Shown here one piece after another: positions 24,207 to 34,144 of a stretch of 64,000 bases of DNA (the stretch's first letter is position 1; the number at the start of each line of letters is the position of its first letter). The notes under the pieces were generated by a model. That model worked only from the letters and a program-made list of their open reading frames with translations, had not been told where the DNA came from and did not search any database. The DNA is taken from positions 62,001 through 126,000 of the forward strand of contig VXIS01000015.1 in the NCBI GenBank assembly GCA_008704415.1. Reading direction: 5' to 3'. A program made the position numbers and the translations under genes. Source of the DNA: Sphaerosporella brunnea (lineage: Eukaryota > Ascomycota > Pezizomycetes > Pezizales > Pyronemataceae).

Positions 24207-27127
24207 TATTGGCCACGCGGGACCCTCGCTCGTAGATTTGGGTTTTCGGGTCATTTTTGTCCTTGCAACGGCGTCGCCCCACGATAAAGGAAAAAAAAAA
24301 ACCAACACACCCCCCTCGAGCGTAAAAACAACTAAAAGTAGTTACTGTGAACACAATTGCTGGCCGAATTCTGAGCGTGATGGAGGCAATGGAGCGTGCA
24401 TAAATAGCGCCGGGGGTGGTGGGAGATCTCCACAGCACTAATCCCCGCGACATGGCAGACCGACCCCGACGGCCGCCGCCGCCCAAAAATCCCGTTTACA
24501 CTCCGCCCGCTGAAAAAGGATGATCTTGAACCCCCCAGTGCTCTCAATCCACAGCGAAGAGACCCACTAAGGTAAAGAACTGGCGGGGAAAATCAAGCTC
24601 ACGGATTCTCACTCGCAACCGCCCAATCCGCCCTCTGTCTGCCCACCCCGCGAGCCACAACCCCCCCGGCAGCCCCAAGCGACCCGACGGTCTCCCCAAT
24701 GACCCGCTAACAAGCCCCCGTAAAGCGTACAACACCCTGCCCCACAGCATTGTGAGGGGGCTCTAACTATGCCATCGAACCTATGTACATATGCACATTT
24801 TCGGGCTATTTTTGACCCCCGTAGCTTAAAAGACAACACCAACGCATATGAGCGAACGAAGCACACCAAATTTAGCGGATAAGACATGGAAGGAGCGCAC
24901 CGCTGGATGAGCTCCGGTTCTGTCTTGGGTATTGTGATCTATATGGGGGTGCACTCATTCACCAGCCGGTGGCAGACTGCTGGATCAACGAGACAATCTC
25001 AGCCCCGTCCACGATAGCCAGCTTGTTGGTGAGCCTGGTGGCCCATGTTCTTCTATGCGATGGATACGCTGATTACCAACTCGTACATTATCTGCTGCGA
25101 TAACCCGGGGGTCCCCACTTGAACTGCACTTGAGGTCTCCTTTTGACCGCCGAAACCCCCCCCCCCAAACCAGCCTCAAACTCAAGCGTAGCTTCACGCG
25201 GGAAGTATGTAAATAAGGACACCATATTGCCTAGCTATCTACGTTGCGAGTGTGGGAATATGCCGGTGTGTGGGGAGAAGAGAGAGGGATGTTGGTTGTA
25301 TCGCTGGAAACACCGGGAGCAGGTATATAGCTTCGGACAGCCTCCCCAAAAACAAAATGGTACTGTAAGCAGTGTGCGCTGCCTTTATGTATGAACGGCG
25401 AGCGCAACAGCTTTTCGCGAGTAACATTATTTGCAGAATTTATGTACCGTTGGTTGTGGAGAAGCGGAGCCCTCAAGGCGGGGCGTGGGGAGTCAAATTG
25501 AGGTCCGGAGCGGGAGCGCTTTCGCACCCTCCCGCACCAGAGCAACACCACCTCAGATATGAGAGTTTTTGAGTGTGACGGGATGATACTTTGCAGGCTA
25601 TAGAAAAATTTCCATCGTGTTCAATCGAATTCTTTTTTTTGTGTTTTTGTGGGGCGTCGATACAGGTCACTTTCGCACCCCAAACGTGCTACGAGCGAGG
25701 GGATACATTTCGTGAGCCTACATGCTGTGCCTGCGCGCATTTCACGCGTTTTACTCCATCTCTTCCGCCCAAAAAACCGGGCGCCGCTTCAATGAAATCA
25801 CGCAGCAAATCGTTCCCCCGGCCGGACCGTGTCCTCCGCTGTAACAGCAAAGAGTCAAAGCCCAGCAGATCGATACCGGGCAAGGTCATCCAAAACCGAT
25901 GGAACTGCATTGTCATCTCCAAGATGTGCTCCAAGTAAATGGGTTGGTGTATGGCTCGCTGGCTGCATCACGGGGGCTGACTCGGATTCTGGTTTGCAAC
26001 TTGAAGCTTCGGATGGAGGAGATGGGAGACCGAGCGGCCATTAATTTGCAGTAGTTCTGGCGGGACAGATTATTACAACATGCCGAAACCTTTATTTTAT
26101 CCCCGGGATGCGCGGGGATCTACATAGGTGGTCCCCGAGCCAATGGGCGGTCACAGACGGGGATGGAAATCAACATCGCTCAATAACTTCTGGAATTTAC
26201 ACTAAATGAGTGCTACAGGATCCCCGTCATACGCCGGGACCACGTCCCCGTGCGCATCGCTACCAACACTATCTCTTTCCCCAAAACAACAGTCATACCA
26301 AACAGACGCCAGCAGAGGTCCCACAACAAGAAAAACCGCCACACCTGTACACCGTCTCCACTGAAACCAGGTAGCCAATAACCAATAAAATAGCTCAAGA
26401 ACATTAAAAAATACAAGTAACCAGATCCAGAAATCCCACACTCCCCTAGGAATAGGATACTTGGGGACAGTTGTGGGAGAATGTGATTGCCCTGGAGGAA
26501 CAGCCGACGGCGCTGGAGGAACAGGCGATGGCGCTAGGGCCGACAGATTTGCCCTTTCAGAGTCGTGGTGTCGAGAAGGCGACTGCGGTGATGAAGCGTT
26601 GTAATACTGATGTATATGTACTGTACTGTCTGCACAACATTAGCACGGCTGACGCTGAGGTGTTGGAGTTCCAATGCCACTTTTTATTGCAATTATGTTT
26701 CTCCTTCTGGTCTTCATTGTTGCCCCGATCGCGACTTGTCGTGATGGACTGATGGTGAGGAAACAGCGGTTGAAGGAAGGAGTTCATGAGTTCAATTTAT
26801 CTCAACGCTTCCACAATAACCTCAGGCTCAGGCTCAAGCTTCCGACCTCAACCCAAGCTCCGACCTCGCAGCCCTTTGTCTAGAACAGCATACAGCCTGG
26901 GTTGATCACACCATCAAAGCCTGATGTAGGTTAGAATTTGCGGTCTTAAAGCGAGACAATGAATTCGAAATTCGAAAGCAAAAAGCAAAAACACTATCCA
27001 CCATGGCTAGGAATGACGATGGTCACTCCGGATGAGGAAAATCGACGAGTTGCAAGACGAAGCAAAACGCATGCTCACTCCATCTGAGGAGGGGACGTTG
27101 AAGACGAAACCGTTGATTGACTGACTA
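24207..27127. other. Intergenic region without supported genes
   Basis: No gene supported. ORFs near 25591-25934 on either strand are short and unrecognised. A 3-kb spacer with scattered C and A runs. Confidence 0.5.
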
Positions 27128-27342
27128 CAGTGGGAGGTCAAAAGTCTGCGTGTTTTCGGAACGGAGTGTCAACGTTGCAAGTTGTGTGATGCCCCACGGA
27201 GCCCTCCCGCGGAACCCATGATTGGTTTGATGCCAGTGCTGTAGCCGTATTTGGGATTTTTTGGGCAATCACGGAATTTAAACCATCACACAAGTAGACA
27301 CACTCACGTTCCGACAACACGCGGACTTTTGACCTCCCACTG
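27128..27342. mobile_element. Tc1/mariner-like MITE, 215 bp, with TA duplication
   Basis: Inverted termini begin cagtgggaggtcaaaagtc, identical over 19 bases and about 95% identical over 38, flanked by TA at 27126-27127 and 27343-27344. The CAGTG start plus TA duplication is typical of Tc1/mariner elements. The interior encodes nothing. Confidence 0.85.
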
Positions 27343-27429
27343 TACGCACCCGCCGCCACAAAAGAAAGAACAACGCCTCACCACCAAGCCTTCCAACCAC
27401 GTGACCCATCAACTCCTCCACCCTAACCC

Positions 27430-27460
<31 letters not shown>

Positions 27461-27858
27461 CGACACACCACCACACACCGGTGCGACAACAAGAACAACA
27501 ACAACAACTGCAGGAGCTGCTGCAACTGCAACTGCCGGTCACTCCGGACCAGCAACAACCACTTCTTCCTGAACCACCAACAACACTCTCAAATACCTCT
27601 CTCCCAACCTTCGAAGACGTCACTCGTACAAATACCACTCCCGGAGTCACGGATAGAGCTGAGCTTATCGAACGTATAAAAGCAGGTCAAACTCCAACAT
27701 GGATTCCAAACAGAAATGTAGACCACCACACACCGGTGCGACAACAAGAACAACAACAAGAACAACAACAAGAAGAAGAAGAAGAAGAAGAAGAAGAAGA
27801 AGAAGAAGAAGAAGAAGAAGAAGAAGAAGAAGAAGAGCGAAGACAGAGCTCCCACTAG
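27343..27858 (+). repeat. CAA and GAA microsatellites with a 37-base direct repeat
   Basis: A (CAA)n run lies at about 27430-27460 and a (GAA)n run at about 27772-27836. A direct repeat starting accaccacacaccggtgcga occurs at 27467 and 27722 and is identical for about 37 bases. A frame at 27481-27858 reads a Q-rich then E-rich peptide (with DRAELIERIKAGQTPTW between the two repeats). That central stretch has ordinary composition and might be a real exon or a transposon relic, but I do not recognise it. Confidence 0.6.
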
Positions 27859-28120
27859 TAACATGCGCATGCTGGACACGTGCCCGTGAAGCAGGTCGAG
27901 GGCGATGGCGGGGGTGGGGGCGGAGGCGGGCAGGCTTTTCCGCTATCGATGATAGCCCGAGTTAACCGGTCAACACTCTCCGCGATCAGTCGGGCGTTGG
28001 CGCTCGAACCGTCAAGGTCCCACCGATTGGTGATGCTAAAAGTCGTCAGCAGCGGCGCAGAAGTTACCAGCGACCATATTGCAACTTTCAACGTGTAGCT
28101 GATTCAGTTTGACCGTGTTG

Positions 28121-28290
28121 GGAGGTAGGCGGAGGGCGGGTAGGCGGAGGGCGGGTAGGCGGAGGGCGGGGGGGTCTCGATGGTCTGTTGTGTTTCTTTG
28201 GTCCCATCGCGATGGTGTTGAGGTGCTCGAGTTTTGGGGGTGTTGGAGGTGCTCGAGTTTTGGGGGTGTTGGAGGTGCTGGAGGATGCTG
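28121..28290. repeat. Two adjacent minisatellites (15-bp and 26-bp units)
   Basis: The unit gggtaggcggagggc repeats about three times at 28121-28169. The unit aggtgctcgagttttggggg plus tgttgg (26 bases) repeats twice from 28221 with a partial third copy. Read directly. Confidence 0.8.
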
Positions 28291-29089
28291 ACCATCGATC
28301 CTCGCTCATACGTCAGCACTCGACTATCTATCTATCTGCAGTGTTCCTCCTATGTAACCATGGACGACAAATTTTTTAAACCAAACTCGAATGACTGACT
28401 ACTCCTTTCAGTAGAAGCATTCGAATACAGAATTAACTTCGAATGACACGAGTCATTACTTTTTGTTGCGGGGTGACGACGAACGCACAGGTTTCCTACA
28501 CCTGCGCATCCGATGATGCCGGTTTGTAACACTCGAGAAAGCCAACTCCGAGCCCCAGCCGGCTCCGCCCATGCCAGGGAGGAGGAAGTTCCGCGAGGAG
28601 GCATATACGTAGAGTAGCTACATAGTTATATAGGTATGTATATTCTTAACAGCAGTCGCAGTTTCAGCGACATATCTTGGGAGGAGTATCTAAGATGGAT
28701 GGCTTGTCAACTTGCCGTGACAAATTTCGTTCGGGTCTCTTGAGTCTTGATGGAAGTGATGTGGGAAGTCTCCGGGCTTGGGTGATGAAGGCGGGAATTT
28801 TACGTTCTTTTTTTGCGACAGCTCGATTAACTAAACCAGTAGTGAACAGAGTATATATGTACCATCTGATAGCATGATGTACTCAGGTTGAATGCGTCCC
28901 CAACTGTACCAGTACGGACGTGGAGGGAAACGTTGAAGGCCTTATGATATTGCTGGGGCGAGAGCTAGGCTATGTTATTCGCCTGCTTCATCACAGTCGC
29001 GTCCTCAGATCTGATGCGGTAGCATCAACCATTAATAGCAGCGCACGCGGCATTCTAATCCCTTTTTTTCACAAGGCAGGAATGTAGGG
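28291..29089. other. Region 5' of the gag-like frame; no gene seen
   Basis: No ORF of note. If the downstream LTR element were complete, its 5' LTR and primer-binding site would lie here, but I found no segment repeated in 31.1-32.0 kb and no clear tRNA-complementary site. Confidence 0.4.
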
Positions 29090-30322
29090 ATGTACATAGG
29101 TGCGAGTGACGCTGGATGCTCGGAGGTAGATAGATCGCGGGTCTTCGACCCTCCCTTCCAATCAACCAACCTTTCCAGACGTACCTCGTTACCTCGTAAC
29201 GTTCCCTACGCTCTTCAGTATCACAATCGGCAAATGGCGGAATTGCGAAGCCTACTCGCGCAGCAGCAGCAGGCGCAGCAGGAGGCGCGACAGTACACCC
29301 CAACTCCGACCCCGACTCCCGCGATGCAGCGGCCCCGGGCCAATCGCCTCGATCCCGACTATAATCAGAAGCAGCAGCTGAAGGCTATCGCTCTCACGGC
29401 ATTCGAGGGTGAACTCGATCACAAGTTGGTGGTGACGTTTATCCAGAAGGTTCGCCTTGCTGGCACTGTGATGCGCCTTCGACCCACAATTTCGACAGCT
29501 GATTCCAACTCACTCATCGAGTATGCGGCGGGTTGGTTCTCGGACGAACCGATGAACTGGTTGCAGCTGGTGGTTTTGGAGGATAATTACAGCACTACAT
29601 ACGACGATGCCCGGAACGACGGATTTCCATTCACATTCGATGAGTTCGCAGACATGATGGTTCATCGTTTCTCGCCGACGGGTGCAACAGAGGACCTGTG
29701 GACCGAGCTGGAGAAGATGCAGAGGAAGAAGTACACCACGGCGTACGCTTTCCATCATGCCTTCTTGGGAATTGCTAAGATGCTTGGAGTTTATCGGCAA
29801 ACAGAGCAGAAAGGTGGGCGCGCCTTCGCCCTCTACGTCAAGAAGCTTACCGCCCGGGAGGAGACGACTTACCAGTCGATGATGGCTATCCTCCACCGCG
29901 AGCGAAAGGTCATGTATCTGGATGACTTGATGACTATCGTGGAGAACGCCGAGTCGAACCGTCCAAATCTACCCTCCACGACTACCCCCGCTTCCTCTAC
30001 TGCCCCTGCAGCGATGACTGCTCCAACTCCGATCCCTGGCACCAGCACTGGACCGATGCCGATGGAATTGGATGCTGTGAGTGTTCGTGGTCGCGGTGGC
30101 CGTGGCCGTGGTGGTCGTGGCCGGGGACAGGGACATGACCGCGAGAAGTGCTTCAAGTGCGGCGGATATGGCCATCATTCTTACCAGTGCGGCACTCCCG
30201 ACGAGTACAAGCCTGGTGGCGGTCTGCCGAGCCGCGGTCGTGGACGCATAATTGGAGAGGTCCGGGATGGCAAGCTGTACGTGTTGGCGCATGCCCGTGA
30301 GGAATCGCCGGCGGATTTTTGA
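29090..30322 (+). CDS. LTR-retrotransposon Gag-like protein
   Basis: Structural nucleocapsid-type protein of a Ty3/gypsy-like retroelement. The frame is 410 residues from the first ATG; a Met at 29234 is an alternative start. A Gln-rich segment near residue 55 is followed by the Gag core (TAFEGELDHKLVVTFIQKV ... FADMMVHRFSPTGATEDLW), then a Pro/Thr/Ala linker, an RGRGG-rich basic stretch and a CCHC zinc knuckle, CFKCGGYGHHSYQC, at about residues 359-372. The frame is intact and ends at TGA, overlapping the protease-like frame. It could be from an active copy or a recently inserted non-autonomous element. Confidence 0.85.
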   Translation: MYIGASDAGCSEVDRSRVFDPPFQSTNLSRRTSLPRNVPYALQYHNRQMAELRSLLAQQQQAQQEARQYTPTPTPTPAMQRPRANRLDPDYNQKQQLKAIALTAFEGELDHKLVVTFIQKVRLAGTVMRLRPTISTADSNSLIEYAAGWFSDEPMNWLQLVVLEDNYSTTYDDARNDGFPFTFDEFADMMVHRFSPTGATEDLWTELEKMQRKKYTTAYAFHHAFLGIAKMLGVYRQTEQKGGRAFALYVKKLTAREETTYQSMMAILHRERKVMYLDDLMTIVENAESNRPNLPSTTTPASSTAPAAMTAPTPIPGTSTGPMPMELDAVSVRGRGGRGRGGRGRGQGHDREKCFKCGGYGHHSYQCGTPDEYKPGGGLPSRGRGRIIGEVRDGKLYVLAHAREESPADF

Positions 30323-30963
30323 GTCGGGCTGCCGCCACGCGCACGACAGCCCGCAGACCGGTCAAAATGGAGCTTAGCATAGTTGATGGAGATTCAGCTA
30401 ATCTACTACGTTTCAATTTGCCGGTTCTAAGTCGCGAAGAGAGGAGAGTGGCTACAGCTTATTCGTTGATGGATGGCGGAGCGAGCCATAAATTTGTTAC
30501 ACCGTCGATGGTGGAGGCAATTGAAGAAGCAGCAGGGGAGAAGATGGAGAGACGCAACCGTGGAAATATGGAACTCACGTCAGCTGGGAAGGTGGAATAC
30601 CTGCCGCGAGTGCAAGTAAAGCTGAAGATCGCGTTCGGTCGTTTCAAATACTCGGGTTGGTTCACACTATACAATCTGGTGAAATACGACATAATCTTCG
30701 GCAAGGACTGGATGGAGGAGATCAAGCATGATGTCGATCATGCCACCAACGTCATCACAATTCACCCGGTGGGCGGAATCGGACCTGTTCGCCTCCGCGG
30801 CCTGGTGAGAGGTGTAGGACGAGAAGGTGGCATCTCGGAGGGCCCGGGGGTGACGGGGACGGGGACGAGGTCAATGGCCGCGGGAGATCGTCAAAAAAGA
30901 GTAAGGTTTACTACCAACCGTAAAAGTCTGTGGTCAGGGCCTTGTTGCCTGGTCGTCGAGTGA
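30319..30963 (+). CDS. Retropepsin-like protease domain, -1 frame to gag
   Basis: This frame has no ATG at its beginning and overlaps the end of gag in the -1 frame across gcggatttttgag, so expression as a Gag-Pro fusion by -1 slippage on the T run is plausible. The protein has an aspartic-protease-like active-site region, YSLMDGGASHKFV, where the usual Asp-Ser/Thr-Gly is Asp-Gly-Gly, and a YDIIFGKDWM motif resembling the second conserved retropepsin block. No reverse transcriptase or integrase follows within the next 3 kb, so the element is truncated or non-autonomous. Confidence 0.65.
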   Translation: MSRAAATRTTARRPVKMELSIVDGDSANLLRFNLPVLSREERRVATAYSLMDGGASHKFVTPSMVEAIEEAAGEKMERRNRGNMELTSAGKVEYLPRVQVKLKIAFGRFKYSGWFTLYNLVKYDIIFGKDWMEEIKHDVDHATNVITIHPVGGIGPVRLRGLVRGVGREGGISEGPGVTGTGTRSMAAGDRQKRVRFTTNRKSLWSGPCCLVVE

Positions 30964-31118
30964 CACGCGATGAAGCGAGTCGACTGTACTCTACGCTCAC
31001 TCAAACTGCTCAAGCTGCTACGGCGGCGGATTTCCTTAACTACCAGCGTGTGTGTGATCGTTGCCGTGGTGATAATCATTCACCCTCAGACCATCTCTGC
31101 CGTCAAGTTATTTCCTAA
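30964..31118 (+). pseudogene. Continuation of LTR element with second Cys/His motif
   Basis: After the protease frame stops, another frame (open from 30930) reads to 31118 and includes CDRCRGDNHSPSDHLC, a CCHC-like cluster. The change of frame suggests a degraded continuation of the same polyprotein. No independent start is convincing. Confidence 0.4.
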
Positions 31119-32040
31119 GTATGCACCCCGCGGTCTGCGGTGTAACTAGGTACCTCGCTGTAACGGGGCCTCTATCAACTAAGGAGGAAGGCTCGCTCAA
31201 GGGAAGGAAGGGAAGGGAAGAGAATATAGATGATCAATAAATTGGTTGAAGATAGAAACGACGTTAGAACTCAGAAGAATGATAAGGTCTCGCTTTACTC
31301 AGATGGAGGGGGAACGTGTGATACGTGGTGAGCAGGAACAGGAGGGCAGACGGGCGAGGTCCCCTACCTTTAGTAGCGACCGGCCCGCCTGCGCGCACTC
31401 TGCTTCCAAGTGGCAGTCACAGGCACAAACGGAGAGAAAGAACCCTAAGTTCTTTCCTTTCTCTCGGCGTTGTGTTTGCCGACTCCGTTCCCGATTATTC
31501 CGGGGATCCCCTGGTCAGCCGAGTCTCGGCTTTCGGGGTTGCGCCTCACCATCTTTGGTGACGCCTCGGAAGGTTGTACGTCTTCCCGTACCATCGCGGG
31601 TCCCACGGCCGCAGCCTGGGCCCGACGAACCTTCGGTGCCAGGCGAGGTATCCATAGTATGGATCTGACGGCGGCGGATGAGTGAGATCTCGCGCGGTGC
31701 TGGGCATAGATAGATATCTGCATGCCGTCCGGTCCTTCCCAGCCTTCGGTCCGTCGGGACGTCTCCCGGAAGCCTACTCTAGTTATACGAGTCTCCCGCG
31801 GCCCCAGACTTGCATCTCATGATTCCGGAGCGACCGCGAATCATGGTGTAGTACTCTGGCGGCCCGGTTCACCGATTCTCACTCGTCCCTCGTTCTGGTC
31901 CTTTCTAGTATGTCCGGACATACCCGTGACGCAGTCCCTGCCTGCCTGCCATATCACCGGAGGATTGGTGCCCAGGCTTCATTGAAGTAGATGACGCCGC
32001 ATGGGTAGAGGCACCCCAAAATGATAAACGATGTAACAAG
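31119..32040 (+). repeat. Possible 3' LTR region
   Basis: A purine-rich run (aagggaaggaagggaaggga) at about 31200-31220 could be a polypurine tract. A segment starting tgtaac at 31141 and another gtaaca at about 32032 are possible LTR ends. AATAAA occurs at about 31235. No 5' LTR copy was found, so this is only a suggestion. Confidence 0.3.
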
Positions 32041-32194
32041 AAATTTTGGTAGGCGCCATGGGTGTCTGCAAATGATGACACTTTATTACCCGGCTTACAG
32101 CAAGGGTGTCCGGATCATTGTGTTTTTTTTTTTTTTTTTTTCTTTTTTATTCGAGTAAGATTCGCGATGGAACTGGTGGGATGTTATAGCCAGT

Positions 32195-32344
32195 GTTTTG
32201 CACCGTCCATCCTTCGTTTTGTACAGTCGGTTCAGTGGTTTGCACGATCAGTGCGGTGGTTTGCCCAGTCGGTGCGGTTGTTTGCACAGTCGGGCCCTGC
32301 ATTTTGCACGGTCGGTGTACTGGTTTGCACAGTCAACGCGATGG
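32195..32344 (+). repeat. 21-bp minisatellite, about 7 degenerate copies
   Basis: The unit is ggtttgcacagtcggtgcgg plus one base. Seven imperfect copies run in tandem. Because 21 is a multiple of three they create a periodic spurious peptide (WFARSVRWFAQSVRLFAQ). Read directly. Confidence 0.85.
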
Positions 32345-34144
32345 TGGGTGTGGATATGTCAGCATCCCTGACTCGTGTAACGTGAAAAAAAAACGACCTC
32401 GAATCCGATAAATCGTCCTTTTTTCCTCTTTACAGTATCAATAAAACTTTAGGTCACTATACGCAGAGTACATACAGACGTACATACCGCCGAACAGCCT
32501 GTGACAGAACGACGAATGTGTCTTTGTATCTTTGCACCTTACCTAGGCCCACGAGATACATACCTCTACATAGAGTAGATCTCCCACCTACAAGGTAAAT
32601 ACCGATGACAAAAAAAAAAAAAAAAAACACTGTGGCGAGGTGCGTGGCGGAGTTCCAGTGGAAGTGCACAACTCGACGCACCACTGGATGCACGTTGCCA
32701 CACGCTTTGGCGGGGGGGGGGGGGGGGGGCCGGGAGAGGGAAACAATTTTGTTCGGCTCGAGAGTCGAGAGTCGAGACGGAATCGGCATCATCGCAGAGG
32801 CTGCTCCGCCTCCGCAGACGAAACGAGATCGAAGAGAAATTGCTTAGCGCAATTTTCAGCTTGAGGATCCACTCCGCGGTGGCATCATCACACAGACCAC
32901 GCATCCGGAATTGAGATGACAGACGTTCTCGGCGTTGGCTTGGGGGCGCGATCGGACTGGTATATACTGCTTCGGTTTCTAACAGAGTCAAGGCCACATC
33001 GATTATTCACACAACGAGGACCCTGAATATCGCACAGAAACCAAGGCCGTGCGTAAAGGACGTCTCGACGCCGGTTTGCGCTGGCTTTTCACGACGCATG
33101 CAAGATCACTCGGCGGGGGTCGTTCCCATGGACAGGCGCTAGCGTACTCGAGAAATAAATAAAAAAACCACGGCGTCAGCTCCGAGGCTCCGGTTCTGCC
33201 GCGCAAAAGTGCGCGCATCTGCGGATCGATCCGCCCATGGGTTTTGCCGAGCAGCAAAAGGGCAGCTCGCGTGGCCATGGGTCGTGTAGTGGTCTAAGAA
33301 GATGATATACAATTTTTTCGTACGGTACAATTTCAGTTAAATACGCAAAGTTACCCAAGATTACGTCAAACTATAGCAAAGCCATAGCAAAGCTGAAGAA
33401 AACGAGTGATCCGCATTTAAAAATGTCACGAGAAAGCTATTTTTTGAGTCTTTTTTGAGCGGTATTAGATCGCGGTATTTTTGGGCGAAACCTTAGAAAT
33501 CTTACAGTCACGAACGTATGACCTACGCAAGCGAGGCGAAAGATTCGATCCCTAGGGTCGTGTGCGTGTGTGGTGATTGACTTTTGGCTCGAGCTTTCTC
33601 TCTCCTTCTTCTCCGGACCACCCGGTGGCCCTGAATTTGAAGAAAACGAAAATTGCGATTTAGCCATGTTTCCCTGTCTCCGCAGTGTCAAAATTCCGCT
33701 GCAATTCTAGCTTTTCAACCATCCATGTCTCACTGATAGCCGCTTACCTACTCATCCGAGAACAGTTGAAAAGTGAGACCCGAGACATCATCATCCTGCA
33801 GCGCAAGCATACCAGACGGGTGACAGTTCATGAAGCAAACACGTTTCCCGTCGTTACCACTGTATTCAACCGCTGTCAGAAATCTCAAAGCTCACTGCAG
33901 ACCTCACATTCATGGCGTCGGACCCGATAACCTGTAGTTGTAAACATTTTCCATGTCCGACCCCCCCCCCCCCCATGGATTGGGTTTCCAACCCAAGTTT
34001 GGTTTGGTTTGGAGAGCCGCTTCACAGCTTCCGACATCCTGACTTAACCTAAGAGATCAATCACTCCCTTCCAGAAGGCCACGTTCATCACCACCGAGAA
34101 CCCAACACCTTCGCCCGCCTCCTTGACGTCCACCATCACTCAAG
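32345..34144. other. Intergenic region upstream of ENTH gene
   Basis: No gene supported. It contains A and G runs near 32610-32626 and 32711-32729, and a C run at 33961-33974 about 170 bases upstream of the ENTH start codon. Confidence 0.5.

Noticed and set aside
27699..27965. Arg- or Glu- or Phe-rich ORFs over the GAA repeat
   Set aside because: Microsatellite read in different frames and strands; not independent genes.
28300..29090. 5' LTR of the gag element
   Set aside because: No stretch here repeats in 31.1-32.0 kb by eye, and no primer-binding site is evident.
33280..33570. tRNA-like boxes (gggtcgtgtagtggtctaag, then gattcgatccct)
   Set aside because: The boxes are about 250 bases apart, no acceptor or anticodon stems pair, and no T stem forms around the second box.
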